DNA from: Aphis gossypii
Lineage: Eukaryota; Arthropoda; Insecta; Hemiptera; Aphididae
DNA length: 64,000 nucleotides
Direction: 5' to 3'
Assembly: GCF_020184175.1 (NCBI RefSeq)
Contig: NC_065532.1
Coordinates: 36,890,287-36,954,286, forward strand
The position numbers were made by a program, and so were the translations under genes. Below, piece after piece: positions 1 through 12,381 of this stretch; position 1 is the first letter of the stretch, and each line of letters begins with the position of its first letter. The notes under the pieces were generated by a model. It was not told where the DNA came from. It worked only from the letters and a program-made list of their open reading frames with translations, and did not search any database.

Positions 1-3000
1 ATTAACACCACCGTTAATCTTGAAGTGTTTTTATACGAATCGATGTGACACACCACTTTTTTTTTAGTAGGCGATTCGAGCGTCAAAAACACGCGACAAG
101 CTCAAAAACGATGTGATGTCTCGATTCGTATGAGAATTTTACAAAAAATACTACTATAAGATAATGTTCTATAAATAAATTAAAGAAACTCAGATTTTGA
201 ATATAGAACAAAATTTCCATTGGGTCATCATAGTGAGTACGCGTATACTTATGTCGTCCTCATTAATTTTAAAAACACCCTGTATACTCGAAACCTACGT
301 ATATGAGAACGGTTATCTATACTTTCTTCTTGTTTTCATTTAAACTGAATATTGGATATTGGAGTATTTAGTTAATTCTTTTGTAATTTTATATTACAAA
401 CAACATTTTTTTTATTATTATTAGATTTACGCATACAAATATTCACTCAAGCGTGTCATGTTTTTTTGCACACACTTACTCTGACATATCATAAGTAGTA
501 CCTATAGATGGGCATTATTGTAAGTGTTTGTAACATTTTCTATTAAGAACCTATTTATTGAGGTTTTTAAGATTAAAAACATCATAAATTTATTATTATG
601 AATTCTTTTAGTATTTAATTGATCGATTGGTTTGACCACCGACTCCTTATGCTAAATATTTAATTATTCAAATTTTGGTAAATCATATTTTAAGTACTGA
701 TAGTATAATTTATAATATGATGTGTTTTTAAAATCAATACTTTCAAGAATCATTATAGTTTTAATTAAAATTCAGTACACTCCTTTTCGAGTAATGAAAA
801 ACGGGAACTTTTGATGATTGTTGGTAGAGTTAATTCCTATTCCGAGAATATATATATAATTCCAAAAACAAAATGCTAGGTATATTGCCTTTGGGTTGGT
901 GAGCACGATTTTATCAAATTATCTGTTCGAACAGAAATTCTTAGTATACTATAACGTTCTCTTATATATATACTATTATTGTTTCGGAAACTTTCTTCTG
1001 CTTACCATCAGATCAATGAATATGTCTGCTGGAAGTTCAAAAGAGAATACAGACAATGATGAAAAACTGTGTTTATGGATCATTTTTGTAACTGGAAAAG
1101 TTTCTTTACGAGTGTTTTTCTTATAGTCGCATCCATTTATATAATAAACTATAGATAATAATTACTAGTAAATTAAATTTTATGGTATGGTTCAATATTT
1201 TGGTATTAAAGTTTTTAATTAATAATTATTATTCACATTGCTAGTATATGTAATTTAAATCACGCACTTATTTACATCGTGCATAATTTTAGCAATTGTT
1301 ATTCAAAACAATCGCAGTCTAAATAATTTCACTATTATTATCATTGTGCTAGACCCAAGGGAAATTAAAAATATGATTTCTCAAAATTCAAACTTAATAG
1401 CCAATCATGCAATTATTTTCTTTATTTTATATAGTTCAAAATATATTAAAAATAAATAAATAATGTTTAGTTTATTCTTTATATATGAGTAAATTTTTTA
1501 TCATAAATTATATCTACTAATATAAAATAAAATTTAAGTGTGATTTTTTCTTTTAAAAATAAAATGAAAATGAAAGATAAAGGGTTGTAGCAACATGGTT
1601 AGATATAGTAAAAATAATTTTTTAAGATTGATTAGATAATATCTTGTTCTTGTTTAAAGTATAAAATAAAAGAGTAATTTCTTATTTAGCTATAAAATAT
1701 TCATACAGATTATACGTAGCACAAACAACCAACTATAATGCTTGTACTGCATTAAAGCCATCGTAATTTATTATAACAACACAGGTAATCCAAATCTGTC
1801 TTCCTACTTTTGACAACTCAACATTTAACTTTTAAACTTATTTAAAAAAAATCACGAATTTGGATAGTAAAAACTTAAATAATTGAATTCATTAACAAAT
1901 CAGAAAATAAAAGAGAACAAAAAGCATATGATGCCATTATAAGTTTCGTAAAAAATAATTTTGTCATTTGGTCGTTTTTGATCGATATTGATAACGGCAA
2001 TAGGTAGATGCTTGAAATATTCACAAAATATTGAGTTATATTATTATATTATATTATTCACTTTAAAAATAAATAATTAAATTAAAACAAAATTAATATT
2101 TAAGGAGGTTTCCATACAACAGAAATGATTTTTTTGTCGTTTTTATAGATATGGAATACTTCCGACTCGAACTTGGCCAGTTTTGTATATTGATCCCTGA
2201 GATTTAAATAGTAATACTAAGTTTCATAAATGTTTTGCTCACAATAACTATTCCAGTAATTCCTCAAATATTTTTTTGAGTTTTTAATGTTTGACGAAAT
2301 TACCTACTTAACTAAATTTAAAATGTTTTAACACTTAATTATTAATAATTATGTATATTATTTATACACTTTTTATAAGCACTAAATCAATAACAATAAA
2401 TATTATCTTAACTTATTAATTATTAAACATATTAAATTAAATATTAGTATACAATTTACTATTTTAAATTTAAATTTATTATATTTATGAATTTAATGGT
2501 TTTATTTAATACATTTTACTAAGAGAAAATAATCAAGCTTTAAATTAAAAAACTCTAAGACACGTATCCTATAATTTGTAACTAAATAGTTTTCATTACC
2601 TATGACAATGTCACAAAAATAATAAAATTATTTCAAAGTATAAATACTTTACTAAATTGCTAAGAATTATTTAGTTTGTACAAACTCGAAATAAAAAACT
2701 TTAAAATTAAGTTAAAATACTGAGACAACTACGCCCAAATTAAAGGACTTATTTTATGAAAATATTTTCAAAGTTAAAATTATCATGTATATTGAGAACT
2801 CATATAATTACGTACATTATAAAATTAAGCCAGAGGTTGAAGTTTATAATAAGTAGATAGATAGATATGCATGTATGAACACGGAGAAAACACCTGCGAC
2901 CTGCATATAAATACCTATATTATATAATATACATATAAATAACAGTGTCGGTTATACGTATAGATATACGATCGACCACCCGTTGATTAGGTTACAGAAG

Positions 3001-3515
3001 AGCGCTAAGATCAGAAAGGCTCGTGAGAGGTATCAAAATTAGAATTTGATCAGAGAGAGGACCGAGAGACGCCTAAACAATTTTTGCACTGGGTTCTGAA
3101 AGAGTTAATTCGACCCTGCATATAAATGTATTGATTGTACCTACATAGCTATATGCCTATGACTTTAAAATTAGTTTAATATATTATATTATTATTAGTA
3201 CTTATTTACACAATATGCTTCCATTACTATAGATATTCAAATAGTAATAAAATATGGTAAGTACTATATTACTCTAATGTCTCTAATGAAGCACAAAATT
3301 ACCACGCGGAATCCGTTAACAATTTGTTCAAATCTTTGTGATCTATACACAAAGTATACTTTGTCTGATACATTATACATACATTTCGATTAAAATATTT
3401 TATTTTAATATACTAATATAATATATGTTTTAATAAATACATACATTTTATATTATCTCACAATACATATAATTATGAACTATGAACTTAACAATATATA
3501 TGTATATTGTATATA

Positions 3516-3713
3516 CAGCGGCATATCATTAAGGGGGATTAAGAGGTTGAAACCCTACACCCCTAAATGTCTTCGAATTAAAAAAAAAAATTCAAATGAC
3601 TATTTATTAGGTAGTAAAAATTAATGAAGTAATTAAAACTAGTGTTTTGTTTCATACATACATTTTTTTTATTAATCACCCCTTCCCCGAAAAAATAATT
3701 GGATACGCCACTA
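3516..3713. mobile_element. Short MITE-like element with imperfect terminal inverted repeats
   Basis: The left end reads cagcggcatatcattaaggg. The reverse complement of the right end begins tagtggcgtatccaattatt and continues into a G-rich run. The shared pattern is AGyGGCrTATC followed by a G-rich run. There is no coding capacity in about 198 bp. The CAGTGG-type end recalls non-autonomous hAT elements, but no clear target duplication is visible in the AT-rich flanks. Confidence 0.5.
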
Positions 3714-5957
3714 TATTTATTATATATATAAGAAACTCTTTTATTGAGTTTAAAACTAGATAGTTTATTTTGTGTCTCTATTGTGTCTCCGAGGAATCCA
3801 TAAGTTTATTTAATACTGTTTATTGTTTCTACGAATATCATTCGGATCGTTCAATTCCTTCAAGTATACGTCACTCAATGTTCAGAGAAATTAATGTAAA
3901 AACGTAATATTACATTAATCTTGCACTTCATTTTATATTAAGAATTATTTTATAAGTAAAAACTTTTATTTCTATTTCAGAATCATTACTCATTAAATAT
4001 TATATTATTATTAAGTAATTTAACTTAATGTTTTAATTGTTTAATGCCAGGCTACGTAAATATTGATTAATTTAATGGGCCCAATCATGGACGCTAAATC
4101 TTGTTTAAGGTACTGCTATAACTAATTATTGATTCATTAAATTTTTAATAAATGTTCATGTAATTCGTTTGAAGAGTATTATTTCTACAATTTTATGAGA
4201 AAAACTTGACATTTTTCACAATTTTAAATTTTAATGAAACTTATCTGTTTTATATACTTAATACAATACAATAATAATACAATATCAAAGTTATACAATA
4301 AAGTATATGGAATTTAGAATTTTAGTATGCATTTAGTATACTATTATTATTAAAAAAAAAGTATTCAAAGTAAAACTGATTTCTTGTGTTTTATAATAAA
4401 GAAAAATTTTTAAGTAGCACAAAAAGATCTAAAATATTTAGAAATCGATCTTATAAAATAAAATGCTTTTATAAATATTTGATGAAATATTAAAGCTTCT
4501 ACAGTTAATAATTTTTGAATATAGCAAAATAAACAAAATTATTTTGTCGAAATTCGGTTTTAAGTAAAAATGTCTGTTTTTCTGGTTGGTTACCAGAAAC
4601 CACTCTCAAAGTTGAAGATAATAAGTACTTTTACTGCTCTAAAGGTGGCGATAGACAAGCACATATAAAAAAAAACATCATTGTAAAATCAATACATCGT
4701 TTCACTCAGACTCTACAGCGAACGTATAGTGGCCTCATATAAGTGCACTTCGTTATAGTTTATTGAAAAGTCGAGGTATATTTACATTTTGCACAGAAAC
4801 GTGAATTCATATAAAAATATAAGTATTGAGTGTATAACACTTATTTAATGTATCTTTGGTAATATGCAATTTACCTAATAACTCATATAATAAGTGATTC
4901 CTTATACCTTTCGTTACATCATTAGTTATAAATTATATACTATTTTAATGACACTGAACTTGTTTAAAAATATTCGAGAATATTGATGTATTTACACAGA
5001 CTATAAAGATAGGTAATTAATTTATTAGTTATTACTGTTAGTAGTTTTATTTAATAAATATAAGTATTGCGGCGAACATCTGGTATACTAAAGTTATGGT
5101 TTAGTGATTGAGTTCTTAATAATATATATATATATATATTGTATTATTATATAGTACCTACATTTTTTATATTAGTATGACATATTTGTGTAATATTATG
5201 ATGAGTTTGTTGATGAGATGTTTAAAAAAACATATAAATTAAATTTTTTATTAATATTGATTGGTTTTGAGTAAATTTGTATACATATTAAGTTTAGTAT
5301 GATTATTGACTATAATAAGAGTTGATATATATATATTTTAAATACACAATATCTATTGATCGAGCTGAAAGAGAGCTGGAGGTTTCTTTCAAGTTATAAA
5401 TAATAATCAATACTTTGACTTGTTTTTAATTTAATTTACGGACTAATCAAATTAGTCTTACGAACCGATACTGAAAATTTTGAAAGGTCATAGTGCTCAT
5501 AGTGCTCATCATGCTACAGACGAATGTAATGTTCGAAATTTAACAAACTGTCAAACAGTCCATATTAACAGTTTAAAATCTTAATTTTGGATAAGACCTA
5601 AGATTAGTCGATACATTTATTATTCATCATTTAAATTTTTCATTAATCATTCATTTTTTAATAATATGAAATATCATTAGTTGATGGATTTTTAAATACA
5701 TAATATAAGACACTGTAATTTAAAAAATATATACTTAAGAATAATAGAAGAATATTATTCTTAATAATATTTTTTATTGTATAAAACTATAAACTGAAAA
5801 TGTATTCCTTTTTAAAGATGAATACAAATAAACGCAGAACGATCTAAAAAAAAAAATGAATTAAATTCCTGAAAATCCCGAATAAACCATTTGACAAATA
5901 TTCTCAGAAAAATTTCTGTTTGTACAAATGTACTCGAGTGATATATTTAGTATACGG

Positions 5958-6608
5958 TATGATTCACCAAGCACACTCGCCTTTATTTTTCTTTTAATAA
6001 TTTATTTATTTAATTTATGATATTTGACATTTTTAAATATACATAATTAAACAATATTTTGCAAATACTTTTTTATACCATGGAGTGTCCTCCCATGGCG
6101 TTTTCATGATACGTTATACCATCAATATACCTATAGTAGTTATTTTCTACTGAATTAAATTTGTTTATTTGCAGTGTACTAATATTATACACATTTGCAA
6201 ACAAGTAAATAATAAACACCATCGTAATGAAAGATTATTGTTACTTATTTAGTTAATACTCTACCCAAGTTCCATAATTTATTTATTATCTGTTATTATT
6301 ATTAATTAACCATTATTGGTTATAAATTATGATGGTTGTGTACCTTGTGTACTGTATAGTGTACATAACACACACACATATATATATAATTTATTTGTAT
6401 AATTGTATCGTTAAATTTCAATAATCATGCAACGAAAAGTTTCAGAGAATTGTTAGATAAACTTGTTAAATAGTATGAAAACTTAAATAACATTTGAAAA
6501 TATGGTCCTTACTATTCTTAAATATACATCGAAATTTCAAAAATAAGAATTTGAGTAAATTCATTATTAAATGATAAAAGAGGGGAGAGGATGCTTGGTG
6601 AATCATAA
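5958..6608. mobile_element. TIR element, TGATTCACCAAGC family, copy A
   Basis: The left end tgattcaccaagcacactcg is mirrored at the right end, whose reverse complement begins tgattcaccaagcatcctct. Similarity continues for about 50 bp inward through a T-rich stretch. The flanks are TA on both sides, which fits the TA target duplication of Tc1/mariner-like MITEs. About 650 bp, with no transposase frame. A related element is at about 31203-31766. Confidence 0.65.
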
Positions 6609-8806
6609 TGTATATTTAAGTGTATATTATAAGGTACTAGAATATTATTAAAGTGTAACGATAATGTGTATACATTATGGTGTATAACATATACAGTAAA
6701 CATTAAACATACATAACATAACCAAAAATACTTGTTTAATAATAATATATTATTATATTTTTTTAATATAATTATTAATAATAATATTGTAAACATTATA
6801 ACACTTTTAGCTGTTTATCTATTAAATAATAACTTATACTAATCCTTTATTATTATTATTTGCATATTTGAACACACCTAAAGTTTAAACACGGTAAATA
6901 TATTTAAATTTAGGTCAATAAGAAATAATCACTATTATTATAACACAATTTATGAATGCAACATTGATAATTTTCAAATAAACAGTCAATACAATTTGTA
7001 GTACCTATTTGTATAAAATATAACATAGGACTTTATAGAGATGACTCTGAGATGTTAATGAAATTTTTAATAAATCAAAAACAATATACATAGAATATTA
7101 TAGTGAAATATTATAAAATCTAAACCACTTAATAATTTATAATTTCAATAGAAAGCTTTTGAATTTTAATACATCTACATAATAATATGTAAACTTGTTG
7201 TACAAATAAATACATCACAAATAGGCTAGGAAAATACTAAAATACTGCCGATGGTTAAAATACTTGAGTGGTTTTAAAATGTTTTGAGCATTTTCATTTT
7301 TCAAATGTTCATATATTAATAATAAATAATAAGGATAACCATGAACATTATTTTTATTATTAGAAAATTGAATTTTTCATTTTCTTCCGGTTTTTAAGCT
7401 GAAAATAATTGGAACAGGTGTTTTTTTCTGTGAACATAATATGATTAAAAGTGGCGAAGCTATAATATTATAAGCCACCAGAAATTTAAAAACAAAATTG
7501 ATATCTGTTTGGTTCATGTTATAATAATAATAAAAAAAAAAAAAAAATGCTATTACATATTACTATACATTATACATATGGTGTATTGGAAATCCATTCA
7601 CCCGAAATGAATATTTAAAATTTCGTAGAATCTGGATGGACTTGCATTAAACATCGTTGTATTGAGTATTGACCGATGATGGTATACCGCCTACCTCTGT
7701 TATAATGTACTATACCAGAGGTCATTAGAATATAAAATGCGTTATTAAAAAAATCATACATTCATTTTTTTTTATGAAGTCTTCATTTCGCTTTATTCTA
7801 TAGAAAACACTATCGTAAAATCTAAATAAACATAAACATCATCGCTATACAAACACAAGCTGACGTTAATCGCATTACTGAGAATTCGTATTTAGTTGGT
7901 AGAATGTATTTTACTATTAATAAATCCTGACCGGATTATTTAGCAACATTTTTTCTCCGTTAATACAGAGGTATTATTTTGCTGACACATCATTCACGGT
8001 ACGTCATTTACCCGTCCACACTTTTAGCCTATAATTCATATTACTATTAATTATTCGATATGTATATAATATAATGAACGATATACAACGTGTGTGATAT
8101 TCGCCGAGTCATAAATACTTAAGGTTCAAGATTTAATCGGTAATCCGTAATACCGCAACCATCATGAATCATCTGTAAATATGTATTAAATGCATGAAGT
8201 ACCATTATAATACATAATCAATACTATGTTCTGTGGACAAATTAACACTCTAAGAGCATATTATATTAGTAGGTACACTATGATCTGAGTTTAACACTAA
8301 TACATTTTTTTTTTTTTTGATTTTCTTTGTTAGGTATAACCTTATTATGGCATAAAAATTGTAGTGTCCTATTTTTTTTTTTTTTAATAAAACAACTAGC
8401 AGTACATATTTTAGACGGGATGACTATATTGATTAAAATTATACACCAATTTCTTTTTTAAATAAGTATAAACAATAAAAAAAAGTAGCAAGGTACACGT
8501 CATTAATTAGTGATTAAATTTCTATCACACGTATTTAAATTTACGTTTTTTTTTTTTAAACGACATCAACTGTTTTATATACATACAAGTACTTAATCTC
8601 TGAATAGACTTATTTTTTATTTTTTTACCTACCTATCGAGTACGATTATAAACATATAAATCTAAAATTAACTGAATGAGAGGAATTAATTTTTAAAATT
8701 TGATTAAATAAATTTTTAAATTGTATACGTTTTTATACAATACAATGTTATCATTTTGAATTATCCATACTTCATTATATTATTATAAGACAAAATAGGT
8801 ACTAAC

Positions 8807-8988
8807 CAAAAGTGACGAGCTTCATTGAATGTTTTACGATGTTCGTTTGATTGGCTAGTTGACAAGTATACACACCATGGTCAGAAGACGTCAAACTCCG
8901 AGTGTATATGGTTTGATTAGCGCTTTCGGGATTCAATATGAAACTGGAAACGTCACCAGGCCAGGGGTAGGGACGATTATCTTTAAAC
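8807..8988 (-). CDS. Immunoglobulin-domain protein, exon 2 (second half of Ig domain)
   Basis: This is a 182-nt exon on the minus strand. It is preceded by a TTTTTACAG acceptor (AG at 8990-8989) and followed by a GTTAGT donor. Its first base completes the split Trp codon of exon 1, giving the Ig core ...LEW|FKDNRP. Residues 82-141 of the predicted protein follow. They include a hallmark DxGxYxC block (SSDHGVYTCQLANQ, Cys at about 123) that pairs with Cys71/72 of exon 1, and two candidate N-glycosylation sites (NQT). The exon ends in phase 1, which is usual at Ig-domain borders. The next exon was not found to the left and probably lies outside the window. The subfamily is not recognised; the general pattern recalls insect Ig receptors and, weakly, IL-1R-like Ig domains. 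Some may see plus-strand coding here, but the splice sites and Ig motif fit only the minus strand. Confidence 0.8.
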
Positions 8989-9689
8989 CTGTAAAAAGTA
9001 AAACGTATGTAAAAATATTAAAAACAACGCGATTATTTCGTCAAAAACCATTATTTTTTTGCGTGTTTATTTAAGGGTGTATTGATTTATTCAGCGGTTA
9101 TTTTTATAAATTATAACAGTTTCAAAAGTTCAAATATAGTAATAATCTTTCTATATAGTACTGAACATGTTATTAAGTTAGTCCCAAACAGCTACAATAA
9201 AGTTCAGGCAAAAGTTTATTGATTTGTCGCCGCTTTTAATAACGTCGAATAAATATGAAACCCTAAGAAGTTTATAGCAAGTTATTAATTTGAACACACT
9301 TCCGTGAAAAACAGAGTTCAGTTTTCAGTGAAGCCAAGGCTTCGTTGATTGTAAACAAGAAGAAGTTGTAAGAAAAACAAGCAGTCGGGAAAATCAACGT
9401 CAGTTTTGACACTACACGGTCCCTTTCGGGGACCAAATAATAATGTAAGAAAAAAAAAAAAAAAAACGTGTACACAGCTTTCGACTATACTACGCTAGCG
9501 AGTTGAAAATTATTTCGAATTTTTCCTCTAGACTAACGCCCTACTCCCTTAATGGCCAATTAGCAATAGAGTAATAAGAGAACGTTAACGATTTGTTTTC
9601 TCTTCTTTTATACACAGATACTTTTATGATTTCAATCGTATTTTAAACGACGATGACAAATTCGTTACAACGGTTAGGAGGTACCCACG

Positions 9690-10016
9690 ATGTCCGATCG
9701 TCGTCGTCGTCGTCGTAATAAACGATATAGGAAATACCTAAACTGCGAAACCGGTCGTTATGTTGTATGTTCGATGACGTGCACGCAACAACAATAATAA
9801 TATATTATTATAAAAGTGGTACACCGTACACGATGCGGTGGCGATTGAGACGTACGGCACATCGTCTCCGCGCTGTTATAGAGCGATCACCGCCGCCGCG
9901 ACAAAGCCAGATCGAACCAGTTCGCCCCGAGATATTCGCAGAAACCGCCGCCGTCATCGAACACGTCGTACCTAACAATATATACCCATCGGCTATCGTT
10001 CGCGTTTAGGTCATTG
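9690..10016. promoter_or_regulatory. GC-rich island inside the Ig-gene intron; possible internal promoter
   Basis: This island stands out from the surrounding AT-rich intron. It begins with a (CGT)n run near 9696-9716. A TATA-like motif (ttattataaaagtgg) lies at about 9806-9820 on the plus strand, and a second AT-rich TATA-like stretch (TATATA) faces left near 9980. Short Arg/Pro-rich frames are open on both strands but show no recognisable domain, so I do not call a protein. It could be an alternative promoter or 5' UTR exon feeding the Ig exon at 8988, or a separate non-coding transcript. Confidence 0.3.
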
Positions 10017-10405
10017 AATTTAATGGATTGTATACATCATCACGGTCTGAGTGTCACATGGTGTTTACACCGAGCACAGCATGCGAATAGTGCGACGGTG
10101 TGATGTTATACGAGAAAAAAAAAACCAAAAGACAATATGGCGAAAAAAATTTACGTAATGTTATTGTTTTAATATAACGACAACAACAAATTACGGAATT
10201 GAATAAAAAAAAAAAAAAAAAAATCGTCAACCGTGGGTTTTTGAAGTATAAACATGCGCTCGTTATTAAAGACTTACTGCTATGAGGTACCTACACCGTA
10301 TAACTACGACTAGTCGTCGAGCGTTGCGAAAAAGAAAACAAAAGAAAACCTACATTCAACACTACGGGCGAGTTGTCTATATCATACGAGAAAATATATA
10401 TACGT

Positions 10406-11494
10406 CGTATCCACTTAATGAAATCGCTCATTTCGTGAAATGGACATGCACTTTATGAAATGTATCCATTTGGTGAAAATGACGTTTTAATACAGTAATT
10501 GAACAATTTTTTTGACATTTTCGTGAAGTGATAAAAATCATTGTGTAATATTAATATTATGTATACAAGTACTTTTGGTGTTGGGTTTTGGTGTACCTAC
10601 GATTTGTAATAGTGTATAAAATAAATTTAAAAGTTGCCAGGTATAATTTGTAACGTGTGCATTGTATAAACCACGGACTAAGATATAGTATATCTTAGTC
10701 TGTGGTATATAAATTGGTTCGTCTATCGGGTTTAATTTCAAGATAAGATATCAAATTGTTGAAAATGATTATACAGATAGCTGATCCCGTTGACAATAAT
10801 ATACTCTGACAGTTTGTCTTTTAACAGTTGTTCTTTAGTAACACGTCGTTATTTTATAATTTTATGTAATATGGAAAAATACTATTTTATTTTAATATTT
10901 GTTTACTTGAATGTTATGATACGAAGCCATTACACAAAAATATAAACTTTATAAGGTGGAGATTGCTCAAACAAATGTGAAATTTTTTTATCAAGTATTG
11001 AAGTTTTATTAGACCATAGAGTAATAATTAGACTTTAGACCAAGAGCTAACTGTTCATGAGACTGTGATTGTGACAAGTCACAACATGTGGACAAGGTTT
11101 TTATTCTTGTTCATGTAAATCAAAAAACCGGCGTCCACCAAAATGCGCTATTTTTTTTTGTTGTGCAATAGTCTTTGCCATAACAATCAACTTTGTAAAA
11201 ATAAATAATAAAATATAAAATAAAATGTTTAACTTAATTTTCATATTTCATTATTAAAAAAAAAAAGATTAAGTAAGTTAATGTATTATATCATACATTA
11301 TTATCACCAACATAAAAAGTACTCATATACCTTAATAGTAATATTACACAATTTGAATAAAATGAATTTCACCCACTTCATGAAAAGGTCAACAAATTGT
11401 TCAGTGTATTAAAACGTTATTTTCATTAAATGGATACATTTCATGAAGTAAACGTCCATTTCATAATATAAGCTATTTCATTAAGTGTATGCGA
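10406..11494. mobile_element. TIR element of about 1.09 kb with about 150-bp inverted ends
   Basis: The left end (cacttaatgaaatcgctcat) and the reverse complement of the right end (cacttaatgaaatagcttat) stay alignable for roughly 150 bp. Shared blocks include gaaatgtatccattt, cgttttaataca and gtgtaatatta. The ends are rich in short sub-palindromes such as CATTTCgtGAAATG. No transposase frame is present, so this is a non-autonomous or foldback-type element. Target duplications are unclear. Confidence 0.75.
10670..10706. repeat. Near-perfect hairpin inside the 1.09-kb TIR element
   Basis: The arm accacggactaagatata (10670-10687) and the arm tatatcttagtctgtggt (10689-10706) are complementary apart from one position. 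A single base separates them. Confidence 0.8.
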
Positions 11495-11687
11495 GTATGC
11501 GACATAATATATACCTATTATCAATAGTTAATGTTTTGTATCGCATTATTGCACATATTTTGTATAAAATTTTAATAATAATAATAAAAAAAAAAAATCA
11601 AATTTAAAAATATCTTATAGCTAGCACCTATAATAGCTAATATTAATGTGGATAATTTCCCATATTGACACATTTAGTAATATAATA

Positions 11688-12381
11688 TAGAGTTCGGATT
11701 TAAAATTTTTAAAGCAGAATAAGCAACAAAAAAAAAGCACACGATTGTTTTAAAAATGCATAAAAGAAGCAAATTAATTAAAATAAAAAAATTTGAAAAA
11801 TTAATTTAAATTAAAAAAATAACTATTTACCATGTATTTCCCTTGATTTGCAGTAGTGAAACTGACTACTGTCGGGCAGAATACTTTTATCCGTAGAAAA
11901 CGAACTATCTACATCTATTGAAATTACTACTCATACTTCAAACAAGACGTTTCAAATTACAACACTAAATTTTAAATTTTGAAATCGTCAATATCGATGT
12001 TACACGCATACTGGCCGTATAGGTACTGCAGGCAATAATATGTAGATTGGCAATCTTACGTATAAATGTATAATAGATATATTTAATAAACAACCCGATA
12101 ACGAAAACAACAACAATCCAATATTCCAATATAATCGTTTATTCCACATTTTGGGTTTTTACATACCTATCTTATTCATTTTATTATTTTTATTAAAATA
12201 CGATAATAAATATATAAAAAATCCACAGCTAGAATAATTGAAAAAAGCATTTACATAAAAAAAAGCAAAAATAAATTGGTTTATTTGGAATCAGAATAAC
12301 ATGAAACGGATTTATGTATAAAAATTAGATTTCTATCTAATATATAAAATAAGATGCATATGCTTTAAAATCCGAGCCCTA
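11688..12381. mobile_element. hAT-like MITE, copy 1
   Basis: The left end tagagttcggatttaaaa matches the reverse complement of the right end (tagggctcggattttaaagc). Internal sequence is shared with copy 2 at 36940-37742: a block around 11830-11935 (accatgtattt...cagtagt...gaaaacgaact) recurs there at about 37146-37250. The element has no coding capacity. It is 694 bp against 803 bp in copy 2. Confidence 0.8.

Larger units (their letters stand above)
1..8806. other. Long AT-rich stretch, probable intron 2 of the Ig-domain gene
   Basis: No exon of the neighbouring Ig gene could be supported here. The stretch begins at the donor that closes the Ig exon at 8807 and reads as AT-rich non-coding DNA with stop codons in all frames. 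It holds two inverted-repeat elements (3516-3713 and 5958-6608), a short (AT)n run near 5128-5142 and a 97-bp imperfect inverted repeat at 34-130. The small open frames in it have no splice signals or recognisable motifs. Confidence 0.5.

Noticed and set aside
6518..6796. 92-residue minus-strand frame
   Set aside because: Ile/Leu/Asn/Tyr-rich AT translation that runs across the end of a TIR element; no coding signal.
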